This document shows positions 1-5,458 of a DNA stretch of 5,458 nt, one piece after another (the first letter of the stretch is position 1; each line of letters opens with the position of its first letter). Below the pieces are notes generated by a model. The model searched no databases. It had not been told where the DNA came from and saw only the letters and a program-made list of their open reading frames with translations. The translations under genes and the position numbers were made by a program. Origin of the DNA: Gammaproteobacteria bacterium (lineage in GTDB: Bacteria > Pseudomonadota > Gammaproteobacteria > DSM-16500); assembly GCA_009885665.1 (NCBI GenBank), contig VFKI01000181.1, positions 1 to 5,458 of the forward strand. The letters are read 5' to 3'.

Positions 1-52
1 CCCCCTTAAGTGGCGTCAGGCGGGCGAGCTATTTGCCCGACTAGCCATCTGA
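1..52 (+). CDS. Possible C-terminal end of a rightward gene, cut by the window edge
   Basis: Reading from base 2, this frame is open for 16 codons and ends at TGA (50-52). The peptide is PLKWRQAGELFARLAI, which has the look of an amphipathic C-terminal helix. It would converge on the leftward wrbA gene, whose stop is at 85-87, leaving about 32 bases between the two stops. I do not recognise the family. Sixteen open codons can easily occur by chance, so this is only a candidate. The bases to the left of the window would decide it. Confidence 0.3.
   Translation, partial: PLKWRQAGELFARLAI
21..39. repeat. Short GC-rich inverted repeat beyond the wrbA stop
   Basis: CGGGC (21-25) and GCCCG (35-39) are perfect complements around a 9-base loop. 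The element lies about 45 bases past the wrbA stop on the minus strand, but no T-tract follows it there, so it is not a canonical intrinsic terminator. It may simply be part of the coding end proposed for 1-52. Confidence 0.3.
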
Positions 53-84
53 ATAGTTACTCTATTGTTTCAAAAAATTTCTAT

Positions 85-675
85 TTACCGCAACTTTAAG
101 GCTATTTCTGCTAAACGTTTGCCTTGCGCGAAACAGAGACGTTGTTCGGCGTCGCTTAACGGATTTTTGCCGTCTGCGCCGGCATAATGCGTTGTGCCAT
201 AGGGCGTGCCACCGCTTTGCGTGGTATTGAGATCCGCTTCAGTGTAGGGGACGCCTAACACAATAAATCCTTGATGAAATAAAGGCGTCATCATGCTGAT
301 TAATGTAGTTTCTTGGCCGCCATGTAAACTGGCGGTTGAAGAAAATACGGTGGCGGGTTTATTCACTAAGTTTCCACCTAACCATAAACTGCTGGTGCTA
401 TCAATAAAATATTTTAACGGTGCGGCCATATTGCCAAATCGTGTTGGGCTGCCCAACGCTAAGCCGTGACACGTTTTTAAATCTTCCAGTGTGGCATAGG
501 GTGCGCCATCGGCAGGTACGGCGGGTTGAGTGGCTTCGCTGACGGGGGAAACTTCTGGCACAGTGCGTACACGTGCTTCGCAATGACCGACTGATTCAAT
601 GCCGCGTGCGATATGTTGCGCCATTTGTTTTACCGCGCCATAACGGCTGTAATAAAGGACTAGAATGTGTGACAT
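85..675 (-). CDS. wrbA: NAD(P)H:quinone oxidoreductase, WrbA family (flavodoxin-like)
   Basis: The product is a cytosolic FMN enzyme of 196 residues, close to the family's usual length of about 200. WrbA proteins reduce quinones by two electrons with NAD(P)H, which avoids semiquinone radicals. Visible family marks are the FMN-phosphate loop near residues 8-14 (YYSRYGA), the flavin-ring segment GSPTRFGNM at 75-83, the second flavin loop STASLHGGQETT at 113-124, and the WrbA-specific GGTPYGTTHYAG at 155-166. The 41-60 insert rich in Pro, Val and Ala is also usual for WrbA compared with plain flavodoxins. The ATG (673-675) follows the stop of the upstream reductase gene by 10 bases. The only Shine-Dalgarno-like bases, TAGG, overlap that stop codon, which suggests translational coupling. 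No truncation or missing motif is seen. An alternative reading as a general flavodoxin is unlikely given the length and the GGTPYG motif. Confidence 0.94.
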   Translation of the reverse strand: MSHILVLYYSRYGAVKQMAQHIARGIESVGHCEARVRTVPEVSPVSEATQPAVPADGAPYATLEDLKTCHGLALGSPTRFGNMAAPLKYFIDSTSSLWLGGNLVNKPATVFSSTASLHGGQETTLISMMTPLFHQGFIVLGVPYTEADLNTTQSGGTPYGTTHYAGADGKNPLSDAEQRLCFAQGKRLAEIALKLR

Positions 676-685
676 GAGAAAGCGC

Positions 686-1537
686 CTATCGTGTTTCTTT
701 ATGGGTAACGTATCGCAATATAGCTTCCAGCCAGCTGTCGGGTAGAAGCCTGCGTAACATAGCCAGTAAATGTGCAGGGAAAGTTACATAATAATGCGCG
801 CGTGGCCGCGGACTTTCAAGGGCTTTGATTAATTGGGCGACAACAATTCTGGGGGACTTTGCAAACGCTTTTTTGTGACCACCGGATGCATCAAAAAAAT
901 GCTGTTGCATGTGTTGATAAGTGGGGTGATGCGGTGAGTGCTGGGTGTGTGCAATATCAAGATGTGCTAATGCGTTAGCGCGTAAAGCACTTTCGATTGC
1001 GCCGGGCACGATCATGCTGACATGAATGCCGCTGCCATGTAATTCTTGGCGCAACGTTTGTGAAAATCCTTCTAGTGCAAATTTCGACGCATTGTAGGCG
1101 CCACGATAGCCTAATGTAATTATTCCTAAAATAGACGTATTTTGAATGATACGGCCATAGCCTTGGCGGCGCATGATGGGAATAACATGATTCGTTAATT
1201 CTATCGCGCCAAACACATTGGTTTCAAATTGCGCGCGTATTTGTGCGCGCGATAAATCTTCTATGGCGCCTGCTTGTACAAAGCCGGCATTATTAAAAAG
1301 TGCATCGAGTGTGTTGCCGGTTTTTGCTAATATCCATCCGAGCGCACGCTCTATCGACGCAGCATCATCTACATCGAGTTGAATGCTTTCGAGGCCGAGC
1401 GAATTTAATCGGGTGACGTCATCTACTTTGCGCGCACCGGCAAACACGCGCCAGCCACGTTTTTGCAGTATTTGCGCAGCATATAAACCAATGCCAGAAG
1501 AGCAGCCGGTGATGAGGATAGATTTTGTTTGTGTCAT
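686..1537 (-). CDS. Short-chain dehydrogenase/reductase, YbbO-like
   Basis: This 283-residue protein is a classical SDR with a Rossmann fold. The cofactor motif TGCSSGIG is at 10-17, an Arg after the second strand (GARK, R36) favours NADP(H), LDVD at 53-56 contacts the adenine, and NNAG is at 82-85. The catalytic set is N107, S135, Y148 and K152 (YNASK). The C-terminal region from about 190 holds a His-rich stretch (near 197-213) and a hydrophobic segment AHLLAMLRRLLP near 255-266. By recall, the N-terminal half and the overall plan resemble E. coli YbbO, an NADP-dependent aldehyde reductase. The substrate here cannot be read from sequence, and retinol or 17-beta-hydroxysteroid dehydrogenase-like names would fit equally well. 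The ATG at 1535-1537 is preceded by a GAAGAAG ribosome-binding-like sequence at 1544-1550. It is the first gene of a likely operon with wrbA. Confidence 0.9.
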   Translation of the reverse strand: MTQTKSILITGCSSGIGLYAAQILQKRGWRVFAGARKVDDVTRLNSLGLESIQLDVDDAASIERALGWILAKTGNTLDALFNNAGFVQAGAIEDLSRAQIRAQFETNVFGAIELTNHVIPIMRRQGYGRIIQNTSILGIITLGYRGAYNASKFALEGFSQTLRQELHGSGIHVSMIVPGAIESALRANALAHLDIAHTQHSPHHPTYQHMQQHFFDASGGHKKAFAKSPRIVVAQLIKALESPRPRAHYYVTFPAHLLAMLRRLLPDSWLEAILRYVTHKETR

Positions 1538-1585
1538 ATAGGGCTTCTTCAGGTTGAGCGAGCTTTCTGCTTGGGGATGGATGCT

Positions 1586-1594
1586 ATCTTATCA
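1586..1594 (-). promoter_or_regulatory. Candidate extended -10 promoter for the SDR-wrbA pair
   Basis: On the minus strand the bases read TGATAAGAT, a TGn extended -10 followed by TAAGAT (4 of 6 matches to TATAAT). No good -35 lies at the expected distance, which is tolerated by extended -10 promoters. Transcription would begin near 1579, giving a leader of about 40 bases to the ATG at 1537. This comes from motif reading only. Confidence 0.33.
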
Positions 1595-1718
1595 TGAAAA
1601 GCGAACTATTCATTCGGTGGCGCCTCTGACGCTCGTCAATGCAGTGTGCTGTGTATTTCAGTTCTTCTACTCTATTTTTTGTAGTAGATATCAAAGAAAG
1701 TTGCTTTGGCGATGACCC

Positions 1719-1748
1719 TGTTCATTCTCCTCGGTTTACAGGTACAAT
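1719..1748 (+). promoter_or_regulatory. Candidate promoter for fmdB-aspS
   Basis: TACAAT at 1743-1748 matches the -10 consensus at 5 of 6 positions. The best -35 at a workable spacing (tgttca, 1719-1724, 18-base spacer) is weak. Transcription would start near 1755, about 36 bases before the fmdB ATG. The -10 overlaps the left arm of the inverted repeat at 1745-1766. Confidence 0.38.
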
Positions 1749-1771
1749 AGCGACTTTTCCCTATTGTTTTT
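1745..1771 (+). repeat. Inverted repeat CAATAG/CTATTG followed by five T, in the fmdB leader
   Basis: CAATAG (1745-1750) and CTATTG (1761-1766) are perfect complements around a 10-base loop, and TTTTT follows at 1767-1771. The stem is short and AT-rich, so it would be a poor terminator. Its left arm overlaps the proposed -10, so an operator role is also possible. The placement is observed; any function is a guess. Confidence 0.3.
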
Positions 1772-1790
1772 GAGTGAGCCAGAGAGTGCC

Positions 1791-2090
1791 ATGCCAACCT
1801 ATGAATACCAATGCCGTGCCTGTGGGCACTGCCACGATGAATTCCAAAAGATGTCAGACGCCCCATTGACGACGTGTCCCGCCTGCCATGCTGAAACCTT
1901 ACAAAAACTGGTATCAGCCGCGGGGTTTCAGCTGAAAGGAACCGGTTGGTATGCGACTGACTTCAAGAGTAAGCCTAAATCGACTGCCACAGCTGGCGCA
2001 GAATCAACCTCAGCTGCCGCGGGTGAGGTTAAAGCGACCTCGAGTCAAACAGATACACAAAAGAAGACAACTGATAAGGAAACAGCATAA
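1791..2090 (+). CDS. fmdB: FmdB-family small zinc-ribbon protein
   Basis: This 99-residue cytosolic protein belongs to the FmdB/CxxC_CXXC_SSSS family of putative regulatory proteins, whose molecular role is not established. It opens with the family hallmark MPTYEYQCRACGH. Two CxxC knuckles (C8-C11 and C29-C32) form the likely zinc site, followed by the conserved LQKLVSAAGFQLKGTGWYATDF around 46-67. From about residue 68 the tail is low-complexity, rich in Ser, Thr, Ala and Lys, and probably disordered. ATG 1791 is chosen because the conserved family start falls exactly there. A TTG at 1764 would add nine residues with no family support. The ribosome site is weak (AGAGAG, 1781-1786). The gene's TAA abuts the aspS ATG with no gap, so the two are surely cotranscribed. 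fmdB before aspS is a recurring bacterial arrangement. Confidence 0.93.
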   Translation: MPTYEYQCRACGHCHDEFQKMSDAPLTTCPACHAETLQKLVSAAGFQLKGTGWYATDFKSKPKSTATAGAESTSAAAGEVKATSSQTDTQKKTTDKETA

Positions 2091-3863
2091 ATGCGGACAC
2101 ATTATTGTGGTGAAGTCAGGGCACACTTGCTTGATCATACTGTCACGCTGTGTGGTTGGGTGCATAGACGTCGTGATCATGGTGGTGTTATTTTCCTTGA
2201 TTTGCGTGACCGTGAAGGGTTGGTGCAAATCGTGGTTGCGCCTGCGGTGCTGCAAGCTTTTCGTACGGCAGAATCGATTCGCCATGAATACGTGGTAAAA
2301 GTCACTGGCACGGTACGGCGACGTCCAGCAGGCACGGTTAATGCAGAGCTGGTCACGGGTGAAATTGAAGTCGCGGCGACGGAAATTGAAATTTTAAACC
2401 GCGCCAGTGCGTTGCCCTTCCCGGTGGATGAATATCATGAAGTTGGCGAAGAAGCGCGCTTAAAATATCGTTACATAGATTTGCGTCGGCCAGAAATGTT
2501 TGCACGTTTTAAAACCCGCGCAGCCATTGTGCGTTATATCCGTCGCTTTTTGGATGATGCCGGTTTTCTGGATATTGAAACGCCCTGTCTAACGAAGGCG
2601 ACACCGGAAGGCGCGCGCGATTATCTAGTGCCGAGCCGTACCAAGCCCGGCAGTTTTTTTGCTTTACCGCAATCGCCACAGCAATTTAAACAATTGTTGA
2701 TGATGTCGGGCATGGATCGTTATTATCAAGTCGTGCGGTGTTTTCGGGATGAAGATTTACGCGCTGATCGTCAGCCGGAATTTACGCAGCTCGATGTGGA
2801 AACCACTTTCTTGGATGAAGCCACGATTCAAAATATTATGGAACAGATGTTTCGCGGTCTTTTTAAGGAAGTATTGCAAGTTGACTTACCCGATCCTTTT
2901 CCGCGTATGACGTATCATGAAGCGATGACGCGTTTTGGTTCAGATAAACCGGATTTACGCATTCCTTATGAAATCGTTGGGGTGAGTGATTTATTGCGTG
3001 AAGTTGAATTTAAAGTATTTGCAGGGCCTGCATTGGATCCCGCCAGTCGTGTTGCAGCATTGTGTGTGCCGGGTGGCGCAGCCTTTAGCCGTAAAGAAAT
3101 CGATGATTACACCCAGTTTGTCAGTCAGTTTGGTGCTAAAGGTTTGGCGTATATCAAATATACGGCCGAAGGATTGCAAGCGCCTATTCTGAAATTTTTG
3201 CCTGAGCACGTTGCGCAAGAAATTGTGACGCGCTGTCAAGCAAAAGTCGGCGATATTATATTTTTTGGCGCAGACAAAATAGCGGTGGTGAATGAAGCAT
3301 TGGGCGCATTACGTGTCAAAACGGCGCATGATCGCAATTTGATTGTCGCCGGGTGGCGGCCGTTGTGGGTGACAGACTTCCCCATGTTTGAAAAACACGA
3401 TGGCAAATTGACGGCATGCCATCATCCCTTTACTTCGCCGCAAGTCACAGATATTGCCACGTTCACGGCAGCACCGGAAGAAGCCTTGGCGCGCGCCTAC
3501 GATATCGTTATTAATGGGACGGAAATTGGCGGTGGCTCTATTCGTATCCATTCGCATGAATTGCAAATGGCGGTCTTTAAAATACTGGGCATGAACGAAG
3601 CGCGTGCGACGGAAAAGTTTGGTCATTTGTTGACAGCGATGCAATTGGGTTGCCCACCACATGGCGGTATTGCGTTGGGCATTGATCGATTGGCGATGTG
3701 GATGACCGGCTCAGCGTCCATTCGTGATGTTATTGCTTTTCCGAAAACACAGACAGCGAGCTGCCCACTGACGGATGCACCATCAGCGGTCGATCCAGCG
3801 CAATTAGTTGAACTGGGCGTGCGAGTCGTGGTAAAGAAAGAAGATATCTATTACGAAAGATAG
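2091..3863 (+). CDS. aspS: Aspartyl-tRNA synthetase, bacterial type, probably non-discriminating
   Basis: The class II synthetase attaches aspartate to tRNA-Asp with ATP in the cytosol. At 590 residues it has the full bacterial length. In order it has an N-terminal OB-fold anticodon-binding domain (about 1-105), the catalytic core, a GAD insertion (about 285-415) and the C-terminal catalytic part. Visible marks are the flipping loop EGARDYLVPSR (173-183), QSPQ (194-197) with the aspartate-binding Lys at 200, motif 2 FRDEDLRADRQPEF (218-231), GTEIGGGSIRIH (476-487) and motif 3 GIALGIDR with Arg533. In the OB domain the sequence RRRDHGG puts His at 30, where discriminating enzymes such as E. 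coli's carry Leu, and Gly81 fits the second determinant. This predicts charging of both tRNA-Asp and tRNA-Asn. ATG 2091 directly follows the fmdB stop, and its ribosome site AAGGA (2076-2080) lies inside fmdB. The stop is TAG. Confidence 0.98.
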   Translation: MRTHYCGEVRAHLLDHTVTLCGWVHRRRDHGGVIFLDLRDREGLVQIVVAPAVLQAFRTAESIRHEYVVKVTGTVRRRPAGTVNAELVTGEIEVAATEIEILNRASALPFPVDEYHEVGEEARLKYRYIDLRRPEMFARFKTRAAIVRYIRRFLDDAGFLDIETPCLTKATPEGARDYLVPSRTKPGSFFALPQSPQQFKQLLMMSGMDRYYQVVRCFRDEDLRADRQPEFTQLDVETTFLDEATIQNIMEQMFRGLFKEVLQVDLPDPFPRMTYHEAMTRFGSDKPDLRIPYEIVGVSDLLREVEFKVFAGPALDPASRVAALCVPGGAAFSRKEIDDYTQFVSQFGAKGLAYIKYTAEGLQAPILKFLPEHVAQEIVTRCQAKVGDIIFFGADKIAVVNEALGALRVKTAHDRNLIVAGWRPLWVTDFPMFEKHDGKLTACHHPFTSPQVTDIATFTAAPEEALARAYDIVINGTEIGGGSIRIHSHELQMAVFKILGMNEARATEKFGHLLTAMQLGCPPHGGIALGIDRLAMWMTGSASIRDVIAFPKTQTASCPLTDAPSAVDPAQLVELGVRVVVKKEDIYYER

Positions 3864-3906
3864 GGTAGGGGAACTGAGTACGCGACAAACTGCATTGATA
3901 AGCGTC

Positions 3907-3935
3907 AGAGGGGGAGAATAGCGCTCTCCCCCTCT
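3907..3935 (+). terminator. Perfect 11-bp GC-rich hairpin after aspS, without a T-tract
   Basis: AGAGGGGGAGA (3907-3917) pairs perfectly with TCTCCCCCTCT (3925-3935) around a 7-base loop. It starts 44 bases past the aspS stop and lies upstream of the yebC promoter candidate, the usual place for a terminator. The following bases (AACAATTCCCCC) have no run of T, so it is not a standard intrinsic terminator. It may instead act as a Rho-assisted terminator or protect the aspS transcript's 3' end. The strong stem is observed; the role is inferred. Confidence 0.45.
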
Positions 3936-3957
3936 AACAATTCCCCCATCGCTAACA

Positions 3958-3986
3958 TTTACCCTGCTTTATGTAGGGGATATGAA
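3958..3986 (+). promoter_or_regulatory. Candidate sigma-70-type promoter for yebC-ruvC
   Basis: TTTACC (3958-3963, 4 of 6 to TTGACA) and TATGAA (3981-3986, 4 of 6 to TATAAT) are separated by 17 bases, the optimal spacing. Transcription would begin near 3993, giving a leader of about 30 bases before the yebC ATG. Its position after the hairpin at 3907-3935 supports a separate yebC-ruvC unit. Confidence 0.35.
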
Positions 3987-3991
3987 AGAAA

Positions 3992-4013
3992 ATAGCTTAA
4001 AAAGATAGCTTAA
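3992..4013 (+). repeat. Nine-base direct repeat in the yebC leader
   Basis: ATAGCTTAA occurs at 3992-4000 and again at 4005-4013, a period of 13 bases. The second copy runs into the yebC ribosome site AAGGA (4012-4016). It may be a small duplication, or paired binding half-sites near the start of transcription. No function is shown. Confidence 0.35.
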
Positions 4014-4023
4014 GGAAAAAACG

Positions 4024-4767
4024 ATGGCAGGTCATAGTAAATGGGCAAATATCCGGCATCGTAAAGCCAAGCAAGATGCCTTAAAGGGGAAATTGTATAC
4101 GCGCTTGATTCGCGAAATCACGGTCGCGGCACGTATGGGCGATGCCGATCCGGATGCCAACCCACGGTTACGTGCGGCTGTAGATAAAGCGCTTATCGCG
4201 AATATGTCGCGTGACGTGATCGAACGTGCAATTAAGCGCGGTGCGGGTGACGGCGAAGGCGCTGATGTGGAAGAAATTCGGTATGAAGGATATGGCCCCG
4301 GTGGGGTAGCGGTGATTGTCGATTGTATGACAAATAACCGTAATCGCACGGTAGCCGATGTGCGCCATGCGTTCAGTAAGGGCGGCGGCAATTTGGGCAC
4401 GGATGGTTCGGTCGCGTGGTTATTTGATAAATTGGGGCAAATCAATTTTGCGCCAGGCGCGGATGAAGAAAAGTTAATGGAATTGGCGCTCGAAAATGGC
4501 GCTGATGATATTACAGTGAATGAAGATAAAAGCATTGATATCGACACTTCGCCAGAAACTTTTACGGCAATGATGGCGGCATTGAAAAAAGCAGGATTTA
4601 CGCCAACTGTGGCGGATGTAAATTGGGTGGCGAAAACCGGTGCGCCGATTGCAGATATTGAAACAGCAGAAAAATTTATAAAATTGGTGGATATGTTGGA
4701 AGAATTGGATGATGTGCAGAATGTATTTTCCAACGCAGAATTACCGGATGAAATGGCAGAACGTTAA
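4024..4767 (+). CDS. yebC: YebC/PmpR (TACO1) family protein
   Basis: This 247-residue cytosolic protein has the usual family length. Family marks are the start MAGHSKWANIRHRKAKQDA, the helix-rich N-terminal part to about residue 75 (NPRLRAAVDKALIANMSRD, 46-64, then IERAIKRGAG, 66-75), the core EIRYEGYGPGGVAVIVD near 84-100, NNRNRTVADVRHAFSKGGG (104-122) and GSVAWLF (128-134). The C-terminal third is acidic. Members were long annotated as DNA-binding regulators (PmpR in Pseudomonas). The mitochondrial homologue TACO1 and recent bacterial work point to a role in translation, notably at proline-rich stretches. The sequence here does not choose between these. A good ribosome site, AAGGA at 4012-4016, precedes the ATG by 7 bases. 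The gene is followed by ruvC after 14 bases, the common yebC-ruvC arrangement. Confidence 0.97.
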   Translation: MAGHSKWANIRHRKAKQDALKGKLYTRLIREITVAARMGDADPDANPRLRAAVDKALIANMSRDVIERAIKRGAGDGEGADVEEIRYEGYGPGGVAVIVDCMTNNRNRTVADVRHAFSKGGGNLGTDGSVAWLFDKLGQINFAPGADEEKLMELALENGADDITVNEDKSIDIDTSPETFTAMMAALKKAGFTPTVADVNWVAKTGAPIADIETAEKFIKLVDMLEELDDVQNVFSNAELPDEMAER

Positions 4768-4781
4768 AAGGACATAACAGC

Positions 4782-5321
4782 ATGACTGTCATTATCGGGA
4801 TTGATCCCGGCTCGCGTATCACCGGCTATGGTGTGATTGCGTGGCGCGAGGGGCAGAGTCATTATATTGACAGTGGTTGTCTGCGCTTAGGCCTGGCGGA
4901 AATGCATACGCGCCTTAGCGATATCTACACCGGTATTCGCACTGTGATAGAACGCTATCAACCAACTGAAGCCGCAATTGAACAAATTTTTATGCATCAA
5001 AATCCAGGGGGTGCGTTGAAGTTAGGGCAAGCGCGTGGCGTTGCTATTGTGGCATTGGGTTTGCCGATTGCGGAATATTCAGCGCGCCAAGTAAAGCAAT
5101 CTGTCGTTGGATATGGTGCGGCGGAAAAATCACAAGTGCAACATATGGTAAAACAATTATTGCGTCTTTCCGGTAAGTTACAGGCGGACGCCGCCGATGC
5201 GCTCGCAATTGCGTTGTGTCATGCACATGCACGGTTTAGCGTGCAAACATTGGGTGCGCGCAGAGGTCGTAGCCGGCGCAGCTCGAGTTGGCGAAATTAT
5301 CAATTGGATAGCGCTAAATGA
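4782..5321 (+). CDS. ruvC: Holliday junction endodeoxyribonuclease RuvC
   Basis: RuvC is the homodimeric resolvase that cuts Holliday junctions symmetrically, working with the RuvAB branch-migration motor in recombinational repair. At 179 residues it is slightly longer than the 173 of E. coli. The RNase H-like active site is complete: Asp8 in GIDPGSRITGYG (6-17), Glu67 in AAIEQIFM, and Asp136 and Asp139 in QADAADALAIA (134-144). Phe70 after the Glu corresponds to the residue that stacks at the junction. The C-terminal tail is unusually basic and Ser-rich (GARRGRSRRSSSWR, 158-171). ATG 4782 has an AAGGA ribosome site at 4768-4772, 9 bases upstream, immediately after the yebC stop. ruvA, the usual next gene, does not begin within the remaining 137 bases. 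Confidence 0.97.
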   Translation: MTVIIGIDPGSRITGYGVIAWREGQSHYIDSGCLRLGLAEMHTRLSDIYTGIRTVIERYQPTEAAIEQIFMHQNPGGALKLGQARGVAIVALGLPIAEYSARQVKQSVVGYGAAEKSQVQHMVKQLLRLSGKLQADAADALAIALCHAHARFSVQTLGARRGRSRRSSSWRNYQLDSAK

Positions 5322-5458
5322 GCAGGTAGCAGCTCAGCATCCTTGACTGACGGCCTAAGCCGGCTGCACTGCCATTAAGTTAAGTCAGCCAACCCACCGT
5401 GGGTCGCGTCGGATGAAGCTGCATCCATGCGGTCGGAAAATACGTCCTTGTATTTTAC
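5322..5458. repeat. Palindrome-rich noncoding segment after ruvC, candidate dispersed repeat
   Basis: No ruvA start or other convincing gene is seen here. Short perfect inverted repeats follow one another: CGGC/GCCG (5351-5362, loop CTAA), ACCCAC/GTGGGT (5392-5404, one-base centre), GGATG/CATCC (5411-5426) and AAAATAC/GTATTTT (5437-5456, 6-base loop). TGACT (5344-5348) and AGTCA (5383-5387) could enclose the first of these. This density suggests a structured RNA or a mobile intergenic repeat, and the element probably runs past the window edge. No T-tract marks a ruvC terminator. The repeats are observed; membership of a repeat family is inferred, because no second copy lies in the window. Confidence 0.4.

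Noticed and set aside
1231..1250. GCGCGC repeated around an 8-base spacer, a potential hairpin
   Set aside because: It lies inside the SDR coding sequence and is explained by Arg/Ala codons in SRAQIRAQF.
1666..1688. TCTACT/AGTAGA inverted repeat with a T-run in the loop, as a terminator
   Set aside because: The 6-bp stem is AT-rich, the T-run is inside the loop rather than after the stem, and no gene ends nearby since the flanking genes diverge.
1764..1790. TTG at 1764 as an upstream start for fmdB
   Set aside because: The conserved family N-terminus MPTYEYQC begins exactly at ATG 1791, and the extra nine residues have no family counterpart.
3895..3923. TTGATA at 3895-3900 as a -35 for yebC
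   Set aside because: No acceptable -10 is found at 16-18 bases, and transcription would run through the strong hairpin at 3907-3935.
4032..4733. Long minus-strand open frame of 233 codons opposite yebC
   Set aside because: It is a shadow of yebC, which has full family motifs. The antisense product is Ser/Ala/Ile-rich with no recognisable domain.
5375..5458. Open minus-strand frame entering from the right edge, 27 residues to a TAA at 5375-5377
   Set aside because: All three minus-strand frames are open over much of this short stretch, the peptide is not recognised, and the segment is better explained by its inverted repeats.
5413..5458. Plus-strand ATG at 5413 as a ruvA start
   Set aside because: The reading MKLHPCGRK does not resemble the RuvA start (MIGRLRG), and no ribosome site precedes it.
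1..5458. CRISPR arrays, tRNA or rRNA genes, transposase genes
   Set aside because: No regularly spaced repeats, cloverleaf-like segments, rRNA motifs or transposase coding were seen on either strand.

Overview
The window reads as an ordinary chromosomal segment of a gammaproteobacterium. The order fmdB, aspS, yebC, ruvC is a common gammaproteobacterial neighbourhood, usually continued by ruvA and ruvB. The aspartyl-tRNA synthetase is the bacterial type with residues typical of the non-discriminating form. Base composition is moderate and the coding regions look intact. A Legionella/Coxiella-like lineage is possible, but this is inference and the sequence does not settle it.

Layout. Positions 1-52 may hold the last codons of a rightward gene, at low confidence. 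On the minus strand lie a WrbA-type flavodoxin-like quinone reductase (85-675) and, upstream of it, a YbbO-like short-chain dehydrogenase/reductase (686-1537). They are 10 bases apart and probably form a two-gene redox operon. A 253-base divergent intergenic region (1538-1790) carries candidate promoters for both directions. On the plus strand follow fmdB (1791-2090), aspS (2091-3863, directly abutting fmdB), a 160-base gap with a perfect 11-bp hairpin and a candidate promoter, then yebC (4024-4767) and ruvC (4782-5321). The last 137 bases do not start ruvA. They hold several short inverted repeats and look like a repeat or a noncoding insertion.

How the genes fit together. The leftward pair would handle quinones and reactive carbonyls with NAD(P)H. 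The rightward block is housekeeping: a small zinc-ribbon protein, charging of tRNA with aspartate (probably including tRNA-Asn, which implies a GatCAB amidotransferase elsewhere), the YebC/TACO1-family translation or regulatory factor, and the Holliday junction resolvase.

I found no clear evidence of an undescribed multi-gene system. The points most worth a second look are the palindrome-rich segment after ruvC, the non-discriminating AspRS signature, and the unusual hairpin between aspS and yebC.
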